From assembly GCF_003990445.1 (NCBI RefSeq), contig NZ_REEZ01000005.1, positions 62,001 to 126,000 on the forward strand: a stretch of 64,000 nt of DNA, in the 5' to 3' direction. The notes under the pieces were generated by a model. It saw nothing but the letters and a program-made list of their open reading frames with translations, was not told the DNA's origin and ran no database searches. Positions within the stretch are counted from its first letter, which is position 1. Each line of letters begins with the position of its first letter. The stretch comes from Pararhodobacter zhoushanensis. Its GTDB lineage: Bacteria; Pseudomonadota; Alphaproteobacteria; Rhodobacterales; Rhodobacteraceae. Made by a program: the position numbers and the translations under genes. Of the stretch, positions 41,497 to 49,087 are shown piece after piece.

Positions 41497-42861
41497 TTAT
41501 TCTTGCAGCAACCGTTCCAATGCAGCGGCCACGCTCAAGAGCCGCCGGTCGCCATTGGCCACGCCGTCAAGCGCCAGCCCGACCGGCAAGCCGTCGCCCG
41601 GCAGCGGCAGGCTGATGCCGGGAATGCCCATGACCGAGCCGTGATCGGTGTTGCGGATGTAGGTGGCAAAGGTCGGTTCTTCCGCTCCATTGAGGGTGAC
41701 GGTCTCGTCCCCGCCAATCGGTCGCGCGCGCAGCGGCGTCGTTGGAAAGAGCGCTCCGTGCAGGTCCTGTTGCGCGAACCAGGCCGCCCATTTGCGCTGC
41801 ATCGCCGGACGGTGGATTTCCATCGCGGCGCGGTACGCGGCCTCGGGCATGGCACCGTCGCCAAGCTGGCTTTCAAGGATGCCGCGCACATCGGGTGACG
41901 CAACACCGGCCATCAACGCGTCGAATGAGATACCGCGCGCGGCGCAATAGACGGGCAGGTCGCGCATCGTCTCGAACAGGACGATTGGGAAGGACGCCGA
42001 GGCGTCATCTTCCCACAGATCCTCGGGGTCGCTTTCGATCAGCGTCACTCCGGCTGCGGCCAGCCGCCCCAGCGCGACCTCGCAGCGCTTGGCGACGGCG
42101 GGTTCAAGCCCTTCCCACAGCACGCGGCGGGGAACACCCAGACGGATTGCGTTTGACGGGACGCGCGTCAGTTCGGGGGAATTCTGCGTCATCACGGCAT
42201 CAAGCAGCGCCACATCCGCGACGCTGCGCCCCATCGGGCCGATGGTGTCGCGGGTCGGCGACAAGGGAACAACGCCGCCCTTGGGATAGCGGCCAGCGGT
42301 CGGGCGGAAACCGACGATGCCGCATAGGGCAGCGGGCACGCGCGCGGAACCGCCGGTATCCGTACCCAGGCCTGCCGGTACAATCCCGGCGGCAATCGCC
42401 GCCGCCGTGCCGCCCGACGAGCCGCCTGCGATCATCGCGGGGTCCAAGGGGTTCTTGACCGGACCAAAGGCCGCATTGTTCGAGGTGATGCCGAAAGCCA
42501 GTTCGTGCAGGTTGGATTTTCCGGCGACCAGCGCCCCTTCGGCACGCAGCCGCTCCAGCGGCGGGGCATCGGCAGCGGCAGGGCCGGTCAGCGCGGGTGT
42601 GCCGCCGGTCGTTGGCAGATCGGCGGTGTCGATGTTGTCCTTGATCGCCAGCGCCAGCCCTTCCAGTGTCCCGGCTTTGCCTTGGGCGCGGCGGGCATCG
42701 CTGGCCGCAGCTGCAGCGCGCAGGGCCTCGGCGTCGAGGGTGATAAAGGCATTCAGATCCGCGTGCCGCGCGGCACTGTCGAGGACAGCCTCGACATGGT
42801 CGCGTGCGGTCAGCGTCCCGCCTTCAAGGGCGGCAAGCGTTTCGGTCATCGAAAGGGGCAT
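41497..42861 (-). CDS. Amidase (amidase signature family)
   Basis: Amidase signature enzyme of 454 residues, hydrolysing an amide to acid and ammonia. The Ser-cisSer-Lys triad is visible: Lys in LALAIKDNIDTADLPTTGG, cis-Ser in AGGSSGGTAAAIAAG and nucleophile Ser in LGTDTGGSARVPAALCG. The layout resembles indoleacetamide hydrolases and related small amidases. GGAGA lies upstream of the start. It is 78 bases after the LuxR-type gene and 30 bases before the binding-protein gene. The whole set looks like an uptake and hydrolysis unit for an amide nitrogen source. Confidence 0.92.
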   Translation of the reverse strand: MPLSMTETLAALEGGTLTARDHVEAVLDSAARHADLNAFITLDAEALRAAAAASDARRAQGKAGTLEGLALAIKDNIDTADLPTTGGTPALTGPAAADAPPLERLRAEGALVAGKSNLHELAFGITSNNAAFGPVKNPLDPAMIAGGSSGGTAAAIAAGIVPAGLGTDTGGSARVPAALCGIVGFRPTAGRYPKGGVVPLSPTRDTIGPMGRSVADVALLDAVMTQNSPELTRVPSNAIRLGVPRRVLWEGLEPAVAKRCEVALGRLAAAGVTLIESDPEDLWEDDASASFPIVLFETMRDLPVYCAARGISFDALMAGVASPDVRGILESQLGDGAMPEAAYRAAMEIHRPAMQRKWAAWFAQQDLHGALFPTTPLRARPIGGDETVTLNGAEEPTFATYIRNTDHGSVMGIPGISLPLPGDGLPVGLALDGVANGDRRLLSVAAALERLLQE

Positions 42862-42939
42862 CGCATTCTCCGGTCTTTTGACCGAAGACTGCGCGCCAGC
42901 ACCCGATGCCGCTATCGTCAGTAATGATGAATTTCCCGG

Positions 42940-43686
42940 TTACATCTGGGTCAGGATATAGCCCAGCTGCCCGCGCCGCTGTGCGCCGGTTTTGCGAAAC
43001 ACCGCGCCGACATGCGTGCGCAGCGTCGACTTGGAAATGCACAGGGCGGCGCAGATGTCCTCATCTGACAGGCCGGTCACCACCATGTCGGCAATCTCCG
43101 CCTCGCGCTGGGTCAGGTTCCAGATGTCGAGCTTTTGCGAGAACCGCGCCGCCCCGCTGCCGTTGGCCAAGCGGTTGGCCCGAACCAGTGCATTAACCAG
43201 GCTCGGGCCGATGGCATCGACCAGAACGGCGTCGCGCGGGGTGAAGTCTTCCTTGCCCTGCGCGCGCCAGACCCGCAGATCGCCTATGTTCTTGCCACGG
43301 TCCCAGGCAAAAAAGTTCATGCCGTAATAGAGGCCGTCGCGGAACAGGAAGTCATTGAAGAACTCTGTTTTACGCAGACGGTTATGCGACATGATCGCAC
43401 TGACCGGGGTCGCCACGCGGCGGCGCTGCAATGTCGGGGTGATCGGATCATTGAACTGATAATAGGCTTCGTAATGCGACAGGTTTTCGGGCGTCATGTT
43501 GATATTGACACCCGCCACGAACTGATCGCGGCCATCGTCCCAGACATAGGACGCGAAATAGTCGGCATCCAGAAGCTCGACGAGCCATCGGCCGACCCGC
43601 ATGCGAACCTCTTCGTGCGAAAACTCGCCCGATAGTTCGCGCATGATGGCAAATACGAGATCCGATTCCTTGTGCGTCAGATTCAT
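42940..43686 (-). CDS. LuxR-family transcriptional regulator
   Basis: Regulator of 248 residues with a C-terminal LuxR helix-turn-helix (LTQREAEIADMVVTGLSDEDICAALCISKSTLRTHVGAVFRKTG). The N-terminal ~170 residues have no recognisable response-regulator receiver; they resemble a sensory GAF- or autoinducer-like fold rich in aromatic residues (YEAYYQFNDP, YYGMNFFAW). It lies first in the amidase operon on the same strand, so it probably controls amide use. The start at 43686 (MNLTHKES) is preferred over 43761, where the extra residues look non-coding. Confidence 0.85.
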   Translation of the reverse strand: MNLTHKESDLVFAIMRELSGEFSHEEVRMRVGRWLVELLDADYFASYVWDDGRDQFVAGVNINMTPENLSHYEAYYQFNDPITPTLQRRRVATPVSAIMSHNRLRKTEFFNDFLFRDGLYYGMNFFAWDRGKNIGDLRVWRAQGKEDFTPRDAVLVDAIGPSLVNALVRANRLANGSGAARFSQKLDIWNLTQREAEIADMVVTGLSDEDICAALCISKSTLRTHVGAVFRKTGAQRRGQLGYILTQM

Positions 43687-43939
43687 GTCACCCGCCTTTC
43701 GGCCATCCCTGCCGACCGATCTTCGCCCTGAAGCATAGGAGAAGAAGGGCCAATCACACAACGACTTGTGGAAAGCGGCAAATGACGCGGCTTGGGACGT
43801 GAGGCTTTGACCCTCTGATGCGGGGCGATCATCCTGCCCGGGCGAGATCTGGATGTCGGGAACCTTAGCGCCGATCTGCCCGGTCTTTGGCGCATCCGGC
43901 CCGCAAAGGACCGGATGCTGTTCTTGCGCTATGCCCGGA

Positions 43940-45166
43940 TCAGTGCGTCGCGCCGGACCCGCCCACGGCCACGATGGTATAGGGCGTGCCGTCTACGGGG
44001 ATCGTGCGTTCCTGTGCAAAGCTGTCGACGCCGACCAGCCGGACCAGACCCGCGCGCGGATCAGTCACTGCGATGTGGTCGCCTGCCACGGCCAGACGCG
44101 GGCGCGGGTCACGCCAGTGGCCATCCATCGAGTAGGGTTCTGTCAGGCGCAGACTCTGCGTGATCTCGCCAGCGATGACGTCCAGCAGGTGAAGCTGGCC
44201 GTCCTCGGTCAGCACATAGGCGTTGCGCGGGTTGGTCGGGTCGAGGGCGAAGTCCACCCGGCGGGTTGGCAGGTCGATCCGGCGGAAAGGCGCGTCGGTG
44301 CCCGGTTCGATCAGCACGACCGCTGCCGGGCCGAAGTTGCCGAGGAAGAACTGCAGAACCGTGCCGCCTTGAAGGGTCGAGACATTGCCCTCGCCAAGAT
44401 CGGCAGTTGAAACGTGTTCCAGCACTGGCGGCTCGGCGCCGGTCGAAGGGGTCGCGATGACCACGCCATCGCGGCAGCCGAACGCAAAGACCCGTGCCGA
44501 TTGCGCCTGCCCGTGGACACCCGGGCAGGGCACCACCGCGCCCACCGGTGCGCCCTGACGGTCGATCACCCTGAGGCCGACGCGCGGCTCGTCCGGCGAT
44601 TCGTGCGGGACCGATACAACGATATAGTCGCCCATCGGCGCAGCAAGGCCGTGATGCGCGGCGCCGGGTGCAAGAACCACCGGGTCAAACGCGCCGTCCA
44701 GCACGGCGCTTTCCGGGAACAACGACACGCTTCCGGTGCCATCGTCGAAAAGCGCAATCGTCCCCGAGCCTTCGATCACATGCGCAGGGCGGGTGCCGGT
44801 GATCGCCGTGTCCAGCAGACGCGCGTCGGTCACGTGCAAGTCGCGGTGGTCGCCGTGATCCTCGACGTCGATGCCGGTGTCGATGACGGCAACCGCGCCA
44901 GCGTCTCCTTGTACGGCGAAGATCGTGCGCCCGCTGGTGCTGCGGGTCAGTGCGGGGGTCATGTCGATCCGGAAGGTGCCTGCATCGGCGCCGTCTTCCA
45001 GGTCAATGGCGCGAACCACGCCTTCGGCATGATCGCCGATAAAGAGCCGGTAGTGCGTATCCGCAGAATCAGCGTTGTGATCCTGGGCGGCCGAGCCACC
45101 AGCAGCGAGCGCAGTCGCGGCGGCAGAGGCCATCAGCAGGGTAGCAAGGTATCTGGAACGGTTCAT
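43940..45166 (-). CDS. aztD: Periplasmic zinc metallochaperone AztD
   Basis: Beta-propeller protein of 408 residues with a signal peptide (LATLLMASAAATALAAGGSAAQ), matching AztD, which passes zinc to the AztC binding protein in Paracoccus and relatives. Marks are the N-terminal acidic/His segment DHNADSADTHYRLFIGDH, VIDTGIDVEDHGDHRDLHVTDA, LTEPYSMDGHWRDPRPRLAVAGD and the C-terminal GTPYTIVAVGGSGATH. Start 45166 is chosen because GAGGAG (45173-45178) is 6 bases before it but directly touches the alternative ATG at 45172. The transporter genes aztABC are not in the window. A candidate Zur site lies upstream. Confidence 0.85.
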   Translation of the reverse strand: MNRSRYLATLLMASAAATALAAGGSAAQDHNADSADTHYRLFIGDHAEGVVRAIDLEDGADAGTFRIDMTPALTRSTSGRTIFAVQGDAGAVAVIDTGIDVEDHGDHRDLHVTDARLLDTAITGTRPAHVIEGSGTIALFDDGTGSVSLFPESAVLDGAFDPVVLAPGAAHHGLAAPMGDYIVVSVPHESPDEPRVGLRVIDRQGAPVGAVVPCPGVHGQAQSARVFAFGCRDGVVIATPSTGAEPPVLEHVSTADLGEGNVSTLQGGTVLQFFLGNFGPAAVVLIEPGTDAPFRRIDLPTRRVDFALDPTNPRNAYVLTEDGQLHLLDVIAGEITQSLRLTEPYSMDGHWRDPRPRLAVAGDHIAVTDPRAGLVRLVGVDSFAQERTIPVDGTPYTIVAVGGSGATH

Positions 45167-45199
45167 CCGCATCTCCTCAATCTAAGGTGAGTCGATAGG

Positions 45200-45213
45200 T
45201 ATGATATAACATA
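45200..45213. promoter_or_regulatory. Candidate Zur operator of aztD
   Basis: TATGATATAACATA at 45200-45213 is a palindrome with one mismatched pair, inside an AT-rich stretch that is exceptional for this G+C-rich region and repeats ATAACATA. It lies 34 bases before the aztD start. The pattern resembles alphaproteobacterial Zur boxes (GTTAT/ATAAC halves). Confidence 0.5.
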
Positions 45214-45418
45214 ACATAATGCAAACAGGTCGTCAGTTCCGCTGGGCACGCATCGAACGCCGCTGCATGTGCCGATCATCACCCCGACGGCCTGATTCAG
45301 GTTTTCAGGTCGCGCGAATGGGACTGGTGTAGCGCTATGAGGGATAAGGTTTGTCGCAACATGCGGGCTCTACGCCGCCATATCTGCTGACTGTCACCAT
45401 AACCTGTTGAAAGTGTTA

Positions 45419-45502
45419 TGGTGGGCGACCCTGGAATCGAACCAGGCGTGGGTCTCCCCGGCGGAGTTACAGTCCGCTGCCGCACCTTGCAGCACGTCGC
45501 CC
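45419..45502 (-). tRNA. tRNA-Tyr (GTA)
   Basis: Complete type II tRNA of 84 bases with the CCA end encoded. Acceptor stem GGGCGAC/GTCGCCC, anticodon stem GCGGA/TCCGC with loop CTGTAAC giving anticodon GTA, a long variable arm (GGG-AGA-CCC) and T-stem CCTGG/CCAGG with loop TTCGATT. The long variable arm is normal for bacterial tRNA-Tyr. It stands alone between aztD and rlmB. Confidence 0.96.
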
Positions 45503-45739
45503 GACGCTGCGCGGGGAATACCGAAGGGGGCAGGGGGCGTCAAGGGTCGAAAGCGCGGGAAAAACGGGGTTTGCGTGCGGTTTCACTGTGGCGGTGCTTT
45601 TGAGGGCGGATGAGTAATTGGCACAAGGTGAGGAGGCGGGAACGGTGCCGTGCGTGGCGGGATCGGGCCGCGATTGTGACGACTGACTTGCGCGCGCGGG
45701 CTGCCCGGCGCAATAAGGCGTTTTTCCGGGGGCAAAGCG

Positions 45740-46519
45740 ATGAAAAAACCGGCCTGGGTAATTGACAAGGAACGCGCCAAACGCGCCTCGGCGGCGGAAA
45801 CCGTCTGGCTGTTCGGCCTGCACGCCGTGCGCGATGCGCTGGTCAATCCGCAGCGCGAGCGGTTGCGGCTGCTGGTCACCAAGAACGCCGCCGACAAGCT
45901 CGCCGACGCGATTGCGACCTCGGGTATGGAGCCCGAGATCGAGGACCCGCGCAAATTCTCTGCCCCCCTTGCCCCCGATTCGGTTCATCAGGGCGCGGCG
46001 CTTGAGGTCAAGGCGCTGGACTGGGGCAGTTTTGAGGATGTCTGCGCCTCGGGTGCGGGCGCGCCGGTGGTGGTGTTGCTCGACCGGGTGACCGACCCGC
46101 ATAACGTCGGCGCGATCCTGCGCTCGGCCGAGGTGTTCGGCGCGCGCGCCGTGGTGGCTCCGCGCCACCATTCCGCGCCCGAGACCGGGGCGCTGGCCAA
46201 GACCGCCTCGGGTGCGCTTGAACGCCAGCCGTATCTCCGGGTGACCAATCTGGCCGATGCCATGCTGTCGCTCAAGAAGATGGGCTTCACCCTGCTGGGC
46301 CTGGATGGCGAAGCCGAGCAGACGCTGGCCGAAGGCCTTGCGGCTGTGGGCGACCGGCCCGTGGCGCTGGTGCTGGGGGCCGAAGGGCCGGGGCTGCGCG
46401 AGAAGACCCGTGAGACCTGCGATGCGCTGGTGCGGGTGCCTTATGCGGGTGGCTTCGGCTCGCTCAACGTGTCGAACGCGGCGGCGGTTTCTTTGTACGC
46501 GGCGACGGTGGGGCGTTAA
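45740..46519 (+). CDS. rlmB: 23S rRNA (guanosine-2'-O)-methyltransferase RlmB-like
   Basis: SPOUT-class RNA ribose methyltransferase of the TrmH/RlmB group, 259 residues; RlmB methylates G2251 of 23S rRNA. The N-terminal substrate-binding domain contains VWLFGLHAVRDALVNPQRERLRLLV. The trefoil-knot motifs are LDRVTDPHNVGAILRSAEVFGA (motif 1), ALVLGAEGPGLREKT (motif 2) and VPYAGGFGSLNVSNAAAVSLY (motif 3). It is monocistronic, with tRNA-Tyr upstream on the other strand and a terminator about 130 bases downstream. Confidence 0.93.
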   Translation: MKKPAWVIDKERAKRASAAETVWLFGLHAVRDALVNPQRERLRLLVTKNAADKLADAIATSGMEPEIEDPRKFSAPLAPDSVHQGAALEVKALDWGSFEDVCASGAGAPVVVLLDRVTDPHNVGAILRSAEVFGARAVVAPRHHSAPETGALAKTASGALERQPYLRVTNLADAMLSLKKMGFTLLGLDGEAEQTLAEGLAAVGDRPVALVLGAEGPGLREKTRETCDALVRVPYAGGFGSLNVSNAAAVSLYAATVGR

Positions 46520-46599
46520 GGCTTAAGGGCGGGTTAATCACGAAATCGCGACCGGTCTTTTATTTTCGCGAAGAGCGCTCATATTGTCACATGAAGCGT

Positions 46600-46676
46600 T
46601 GAGCAGGAACTCTCGCGTTTCCTCCACTGTCCCTCGTTCCCAACTCGCGCCCGGTTTTTACCGGGCGCTTTTTATT
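46600..46676 (+). ncRNA. Candidate small RNA with anti-Shine-Dalgarno loop
   Basis: Between rlmB and the next gene, GGAAC (46606-46610) can pair with GTTCC (46637-46641). The loop exposes TTTCCTCC, complementary to ribosome sites, and a strong terminator hairpin follows. The layout recalls the CCUCC-loop small RNAs of Rhodobacteraceae, but no clear promoter was found, so it could instead be the rlmB 3' end. Confidence 0.3.
46648..46675 (+). terminator. Rho-independent terminator downstream of rlmB
   Basis: GCGCCCGGT (46648-46656) pairs with ACCGGGCGC (46661-46669) around TTTT, followed by TTTTTATTT. It separates rlmB from the CoA-binding protein gene. Confidence 0.9.
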
Positions 46677-46731
46677 TCTCCTTGTTCTCAAGGCGATGCC
46701 GGGTGAGGGTGTCGCCAGACCGGAGCCTCAT

Positions 46732-47247
46732 ATGACCGATACTCTTCCCCCGAAGGACGGCGCGGTGCCGTCCTTTCCTGATGCCCCCGATGATGCGGCG
46801 CTGCGCAAGATCTTGCAGCGCATCAAGACCGTTGCTGTGGTCGGCGTATCGCCCAACCCGGTGCGCCCCAGCTATTTCGTCGCGCGCTATCTCAAGCTGA
46901 AGGGCAAGGCGGTGGTTCCGGTTAACCCGGGCCATGCGGGCGAGCAGCTGTTTGGCGCAACCGTGGTCGCCGATGTGACCGATCTGCCGCAAGCCGTGGA
47001 TACGCTGGATGTCTTTCGCCGCTCGGAACATGTCGCGCCCATCGTGCGGGCGGCGCTGGATCATCTGCCGGGGTTGAAAACCGTCTGGTTGCAGATCGGC
47101 GTCACCAGTGACGAGGCGCGGGCGATGTGTGCCGAGCGCGGGGTGGATTTCATCCAGAACCGCTGCCCCAAGATCGAGTATCAGCGCCTGTTCGGCGAGT
47201 TGCGCATGGGCGGTTTCAACACCGGCGTGATCAGCTCAAAGCTCTGA
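46732..47247 (+). CDS. CoA-binding domain protein (YccU-like)
   Basis: Protein of 171 residues with a single Rossmann CoA-binding domain: IKTVAVVGVSPNPVRPSYFVARYLKLKG, then VVPVNPGHAGEQLFG, and C-terminal NRCPKIEYQRL. It corresponds to the YccU group, related to the CoA-binding half of succinyl-CoA synthetase but without catalytic parts. The function is unknown. The start at 46732 follows GGAG at 46722. Its end overlaps the end of the convergent ohrR by 12 bases. Confidence 0.85.
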   Translation: MTDTLPPKDGAVPSFPDAPDDAALRKILQRIKTVAVVGVSPNPVRPSYFVARYLKLKGKAVVPVNPGHAGEQLFGATVVADVTDLPQAVDTLDVFRRSEHVAPIVRAALDHLPGLKTVWLQIGVTSDEARAMCAERGVDFIQNRCPKIEYQRLFGELRMGGFNTGVISSKL

Positions 47248-47673
47248 GCGCGGGTTCAGCCGGTCGCGCAGGGCGGTGATCTGGTCGCGCAGTTGCTTGG
47301 CCTCAGTCAAGGACAGGCCGGTTGCCTCGAAAAAGCAGCGCTGCACATCAAGTGCCTGCGGTTGCAGCGCCTGTCCCTTTTCGGTCAGCGAGATGCGCAC
47401 CTGACGCTCATCCACCGCGTCGCGGCGTCGCGCGATCAGGCCGGCGGTTTCCATGCGTTTCAACAGCGGGGTGAGCGTGTTCGTCTCCAGCCCCAATGCC
47501 GCCCCCAGTGCGCCCACGGTCTGCGGGCCGTCCTGCGTCCAGAGCGCCGACAGTACCAGATACTGCGGATAGGTCAGACCAAGCGGGTCGAGCAACGGCT
47601 TATACGCCGCCTGCATGGCCTGCTGGGCGGAGTAGAGCGAGAAACAGAGCATGTCGGCAGGGGCGAGGGTCAT
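47236..47673 (-). CDS. ohrR: Organic hydroperoxide resistance regulator OhrR (MarR family)
   Basis: MarR-family repressor of 145 residues, matching OhrR. The reactive N-terminal cysteine is Cys10 in DMLCFSLYSA, and Cys113 near the C-terminus suggests the two-cysteine type that forms a disulfide on peroxide sensing. The winged helix is around TVGALGAALGLETNTLTPLLKRMETAGLIARRRD. The start at 47673 gives the usual N-terminus. It is divergent from ohr, with a perfect palindrome just upstream of its own start and a second in the ohr promoter. Confidence 0.92.
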   Translation of the reverse strand: MTLAPADMLCFSLYSAQQAMQAAYKPLLDPLGLTYPQYLVLSALWTQDGPQTVGALGAALGLETNTLTPLLKRMETAGLIARRRDAVDERQVRISLTEKGQALQPQALDVQRCFFEATGLSLTEAKQLRDQITALRDRLNPRSEL

Positions 47674-47685
47674 CGTGTCAGGATA

Positions 47686-47699
47686 TATCGTGCACGATA
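47686..47699. promoter_or_regulatory. OhrR operator 1 (near ohrR)
   Basis: TATCGTGCACGATA is a perfect 14-base palindrome, 13 bases before the ohrR start. The core TCGTGCACGA recurs at 47744-47753 in the ohr promoter, so both genes are probably repressed by OhrR. Confidence 0.75.
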
Positions 47700-47712
47700 A
47701 AGGCGCAAGCGA

Positions 47713-47757
47713 TTGACATGCGCATCTCACGGCGCTATTTCTATCGTGCACGACATA
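47713..47757 (+). promoter_or_regulatory. ohr promoter with OhrR operator 2
   Basis: TTGACA at 47713-47718 is followed after 17 bases by TATTTC (47736-47741). The operator with core TCGTGCACGA (47744-47753, outer bases TATCGTGCACGACATA) sits right behind the -10, where binding blocks RNA polymerase. Confidence 0.7.
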
Positions 47758-47780
47758 ATCATAAGCGACAGGAGCTTTCC

Positions 47781-48209
47781 ATGAGCGTCGACGTTAAATA
47801 CCGCACTTCTGCCACCGCCAATGGCGGCGGTCGCACCGGAATCACCAGCCTTGATTCGGGCTCGCTGACCGTGACGATGGCCACCCCGACCGAAATGGGC
47901 GGCAACGGCAAAGGCCATAACCCTGAAGAACTGTTTGCGATGGGCTATGCCGGGTGCTTCCTCAGCGCCCTGCGCGCCGCAGCCCGCATGCAGAAACTGG
48001 GCACTGTGCCCGACGACGCGACCGTTTCGGCGCAGGTCGGCATCGGCGCGCGCAGCGAAGGCGGCTTCGGTCTGGAAGTCGCGTTGAAAGTCTCGCTGCC
48101 GGGCGTTGAAGACGAACTGGCGCAAAAAATGATCGAGGCCGCGCATGCCGTGTGCCCGTATTCGAACGCCACGCGCGGTAATATCGACGTCACGCTCGAG
48201 CGCGTCTGA
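47781..48209 (+). CDS. ohr: Organic hydroperoxide resistance protein Ohr
   Basis: Thiol peroxidase of 142 residues that reduces organic hydroperoxides. The redox pair is Cys59 (GYAGCFLSAL) and Cys125 (HAVCPYSNATRGNI), with Arg18 and Glu50 in the expected active-site positions. AGGAG at 47770 sets the start. It is divergent from ohrR and framed by the operators described. The protein is of normal length for the family. Confidence 0.96.
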   Translation: MSVDVKYRTSATANGGGRTGITSLDSGSLTVTMATPTEMGGNGKGHNPEELFAMGYAGCFLSALRAAARMQKLGTVPDDATVSAQVGIGARSEGGFGLEVALKVSLPGVEDELAQKMIEAAHAVCPYSNATRGNIDVTLERV

Positions 48210-48212
48210 CGC

Positions 48213-49001
48213 CTAGTCGAGCAGGGTCTGCACCAGCAAACTCTCGGGATCGGCCAGATCGTCGATCACGTTGAAATGGTGCAGGCCCGGCGCGGCGTGC
48301 CAGGGGCAGTCCCATTCCTCGGACAGCAGGCGCGCCTGCCACAGGAAGGCGGGGCGCTCCTGCGCGCCGACCCAGACGGTGCAGTCGACCTGCGGCCGTT
48401 TGGCCAGCAGGGCGGGGCTTTCCGCCGCCGCCTCAGTTGCATCCAGATGCAGCGTGTCGTTCATGCCGGTCTGCATCAGCGGGCGCAGATCCGCCAACGG
48501 CGAGATCGGCACCACGCGCACCAGCCGGTCAGCCCAGACCGGCGCACGATCCGCGCAGGCCATGCGCGCCGACAGGTGCCCGCCGGCGGAATGGCCGGTG
48601 ATGACGATCGGGCCGTCGATCATCTCGGCGGCCATGGTGATCGCCGCTTCTACCTCATCCGTCATCGACGCGATCCGCTCTTGGGGTGCCAGCGTATAGC
48701 CCGGTATGGCCACTGCCCAGTCCCGCGCCAGCGCACCCTCGGCCAGATGGGACCAGCTTGCCGGATCGAACGCCATCCAGTATCCCCCATGGATGAAGAC
48801 CATGAGCCCGACGGGTGTCGTCTCAGGCAGGAACAGATCGAAGGTTTGACGCTGGTCGGTGCCGTAGCGCAGGCCGGTCCGGGCCCGGTCGCCCAGTCTG
48901 AGGCGCAACGCGGCTGCCTCGTCAGCCCACCGTGGCGGATAGGTGGCGGCATCGGCGATGAAGTCGCCGTTCGCGTAGTCGCGGCTCAGGTCTTTGGTCA
49001 T
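48213..49001 (-). CDS. Alpha/beta hydrolase (kynurenine formamidase/esterase-like)
   Basis: Hydrolase of 262 residues with the oxyanion motif HGGYW (VFIHGGYWMAFD) and nucleophile elbow GHSAGGH. Further blocks are GYTLAPQERIASMTDEVEAAI and the C-terminal catalytic His in PGLHHFNVIDD. HGGxW is typical of kynurenine formamidases and related short esterases, so hydrolysis of N-formylkynurenine or a similar amide/ester is possible; no tryptophan catabolic genes lie nearby. Start 49001 (MTKDLSRDYANGD) is preferred over 49070. It converges on ohr with only 3 bases between. Confidence 0.82.
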   Translation of the reverse strand: MTKDLSRDYANGDFIADAATYPPRWADEAAALRLRLGDRARTGLRYGTDQRQTFDLFLPETTPVGLMVFIHGGYWMAFDPASWSHLAEGALARDWAVAIPGYTLAPQERIASMTDEVEAAITMAAEMIDGPIVITGHSAGGHLSARMACADRAPVWADRLVRVVPISPLADLRPLMQTGMNDTLHLDATEAAAESPALLAKRPQVDCTVWVGAQERPAFLWQARLLSEEWDCPWHAAPGLHHFNVIDDLADPESLLVQTLLD

Positions 49002-49087
49002 ACCGGGGTCATTACTTGTGTTGTTAAGTATTATGTGCTCTGGATATCCAAACGCCGTTCTGGCGGCCATTCGATGATGAGGACCCC

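Noticed and set aside
43888-43925. Hairpin GCATCCGG/CCGGATGC as terminator of aztD
   Set aside because: It is downstream of aztD but lacks a T-run in the aztD direction; on the other strand there is no gene to terminate.
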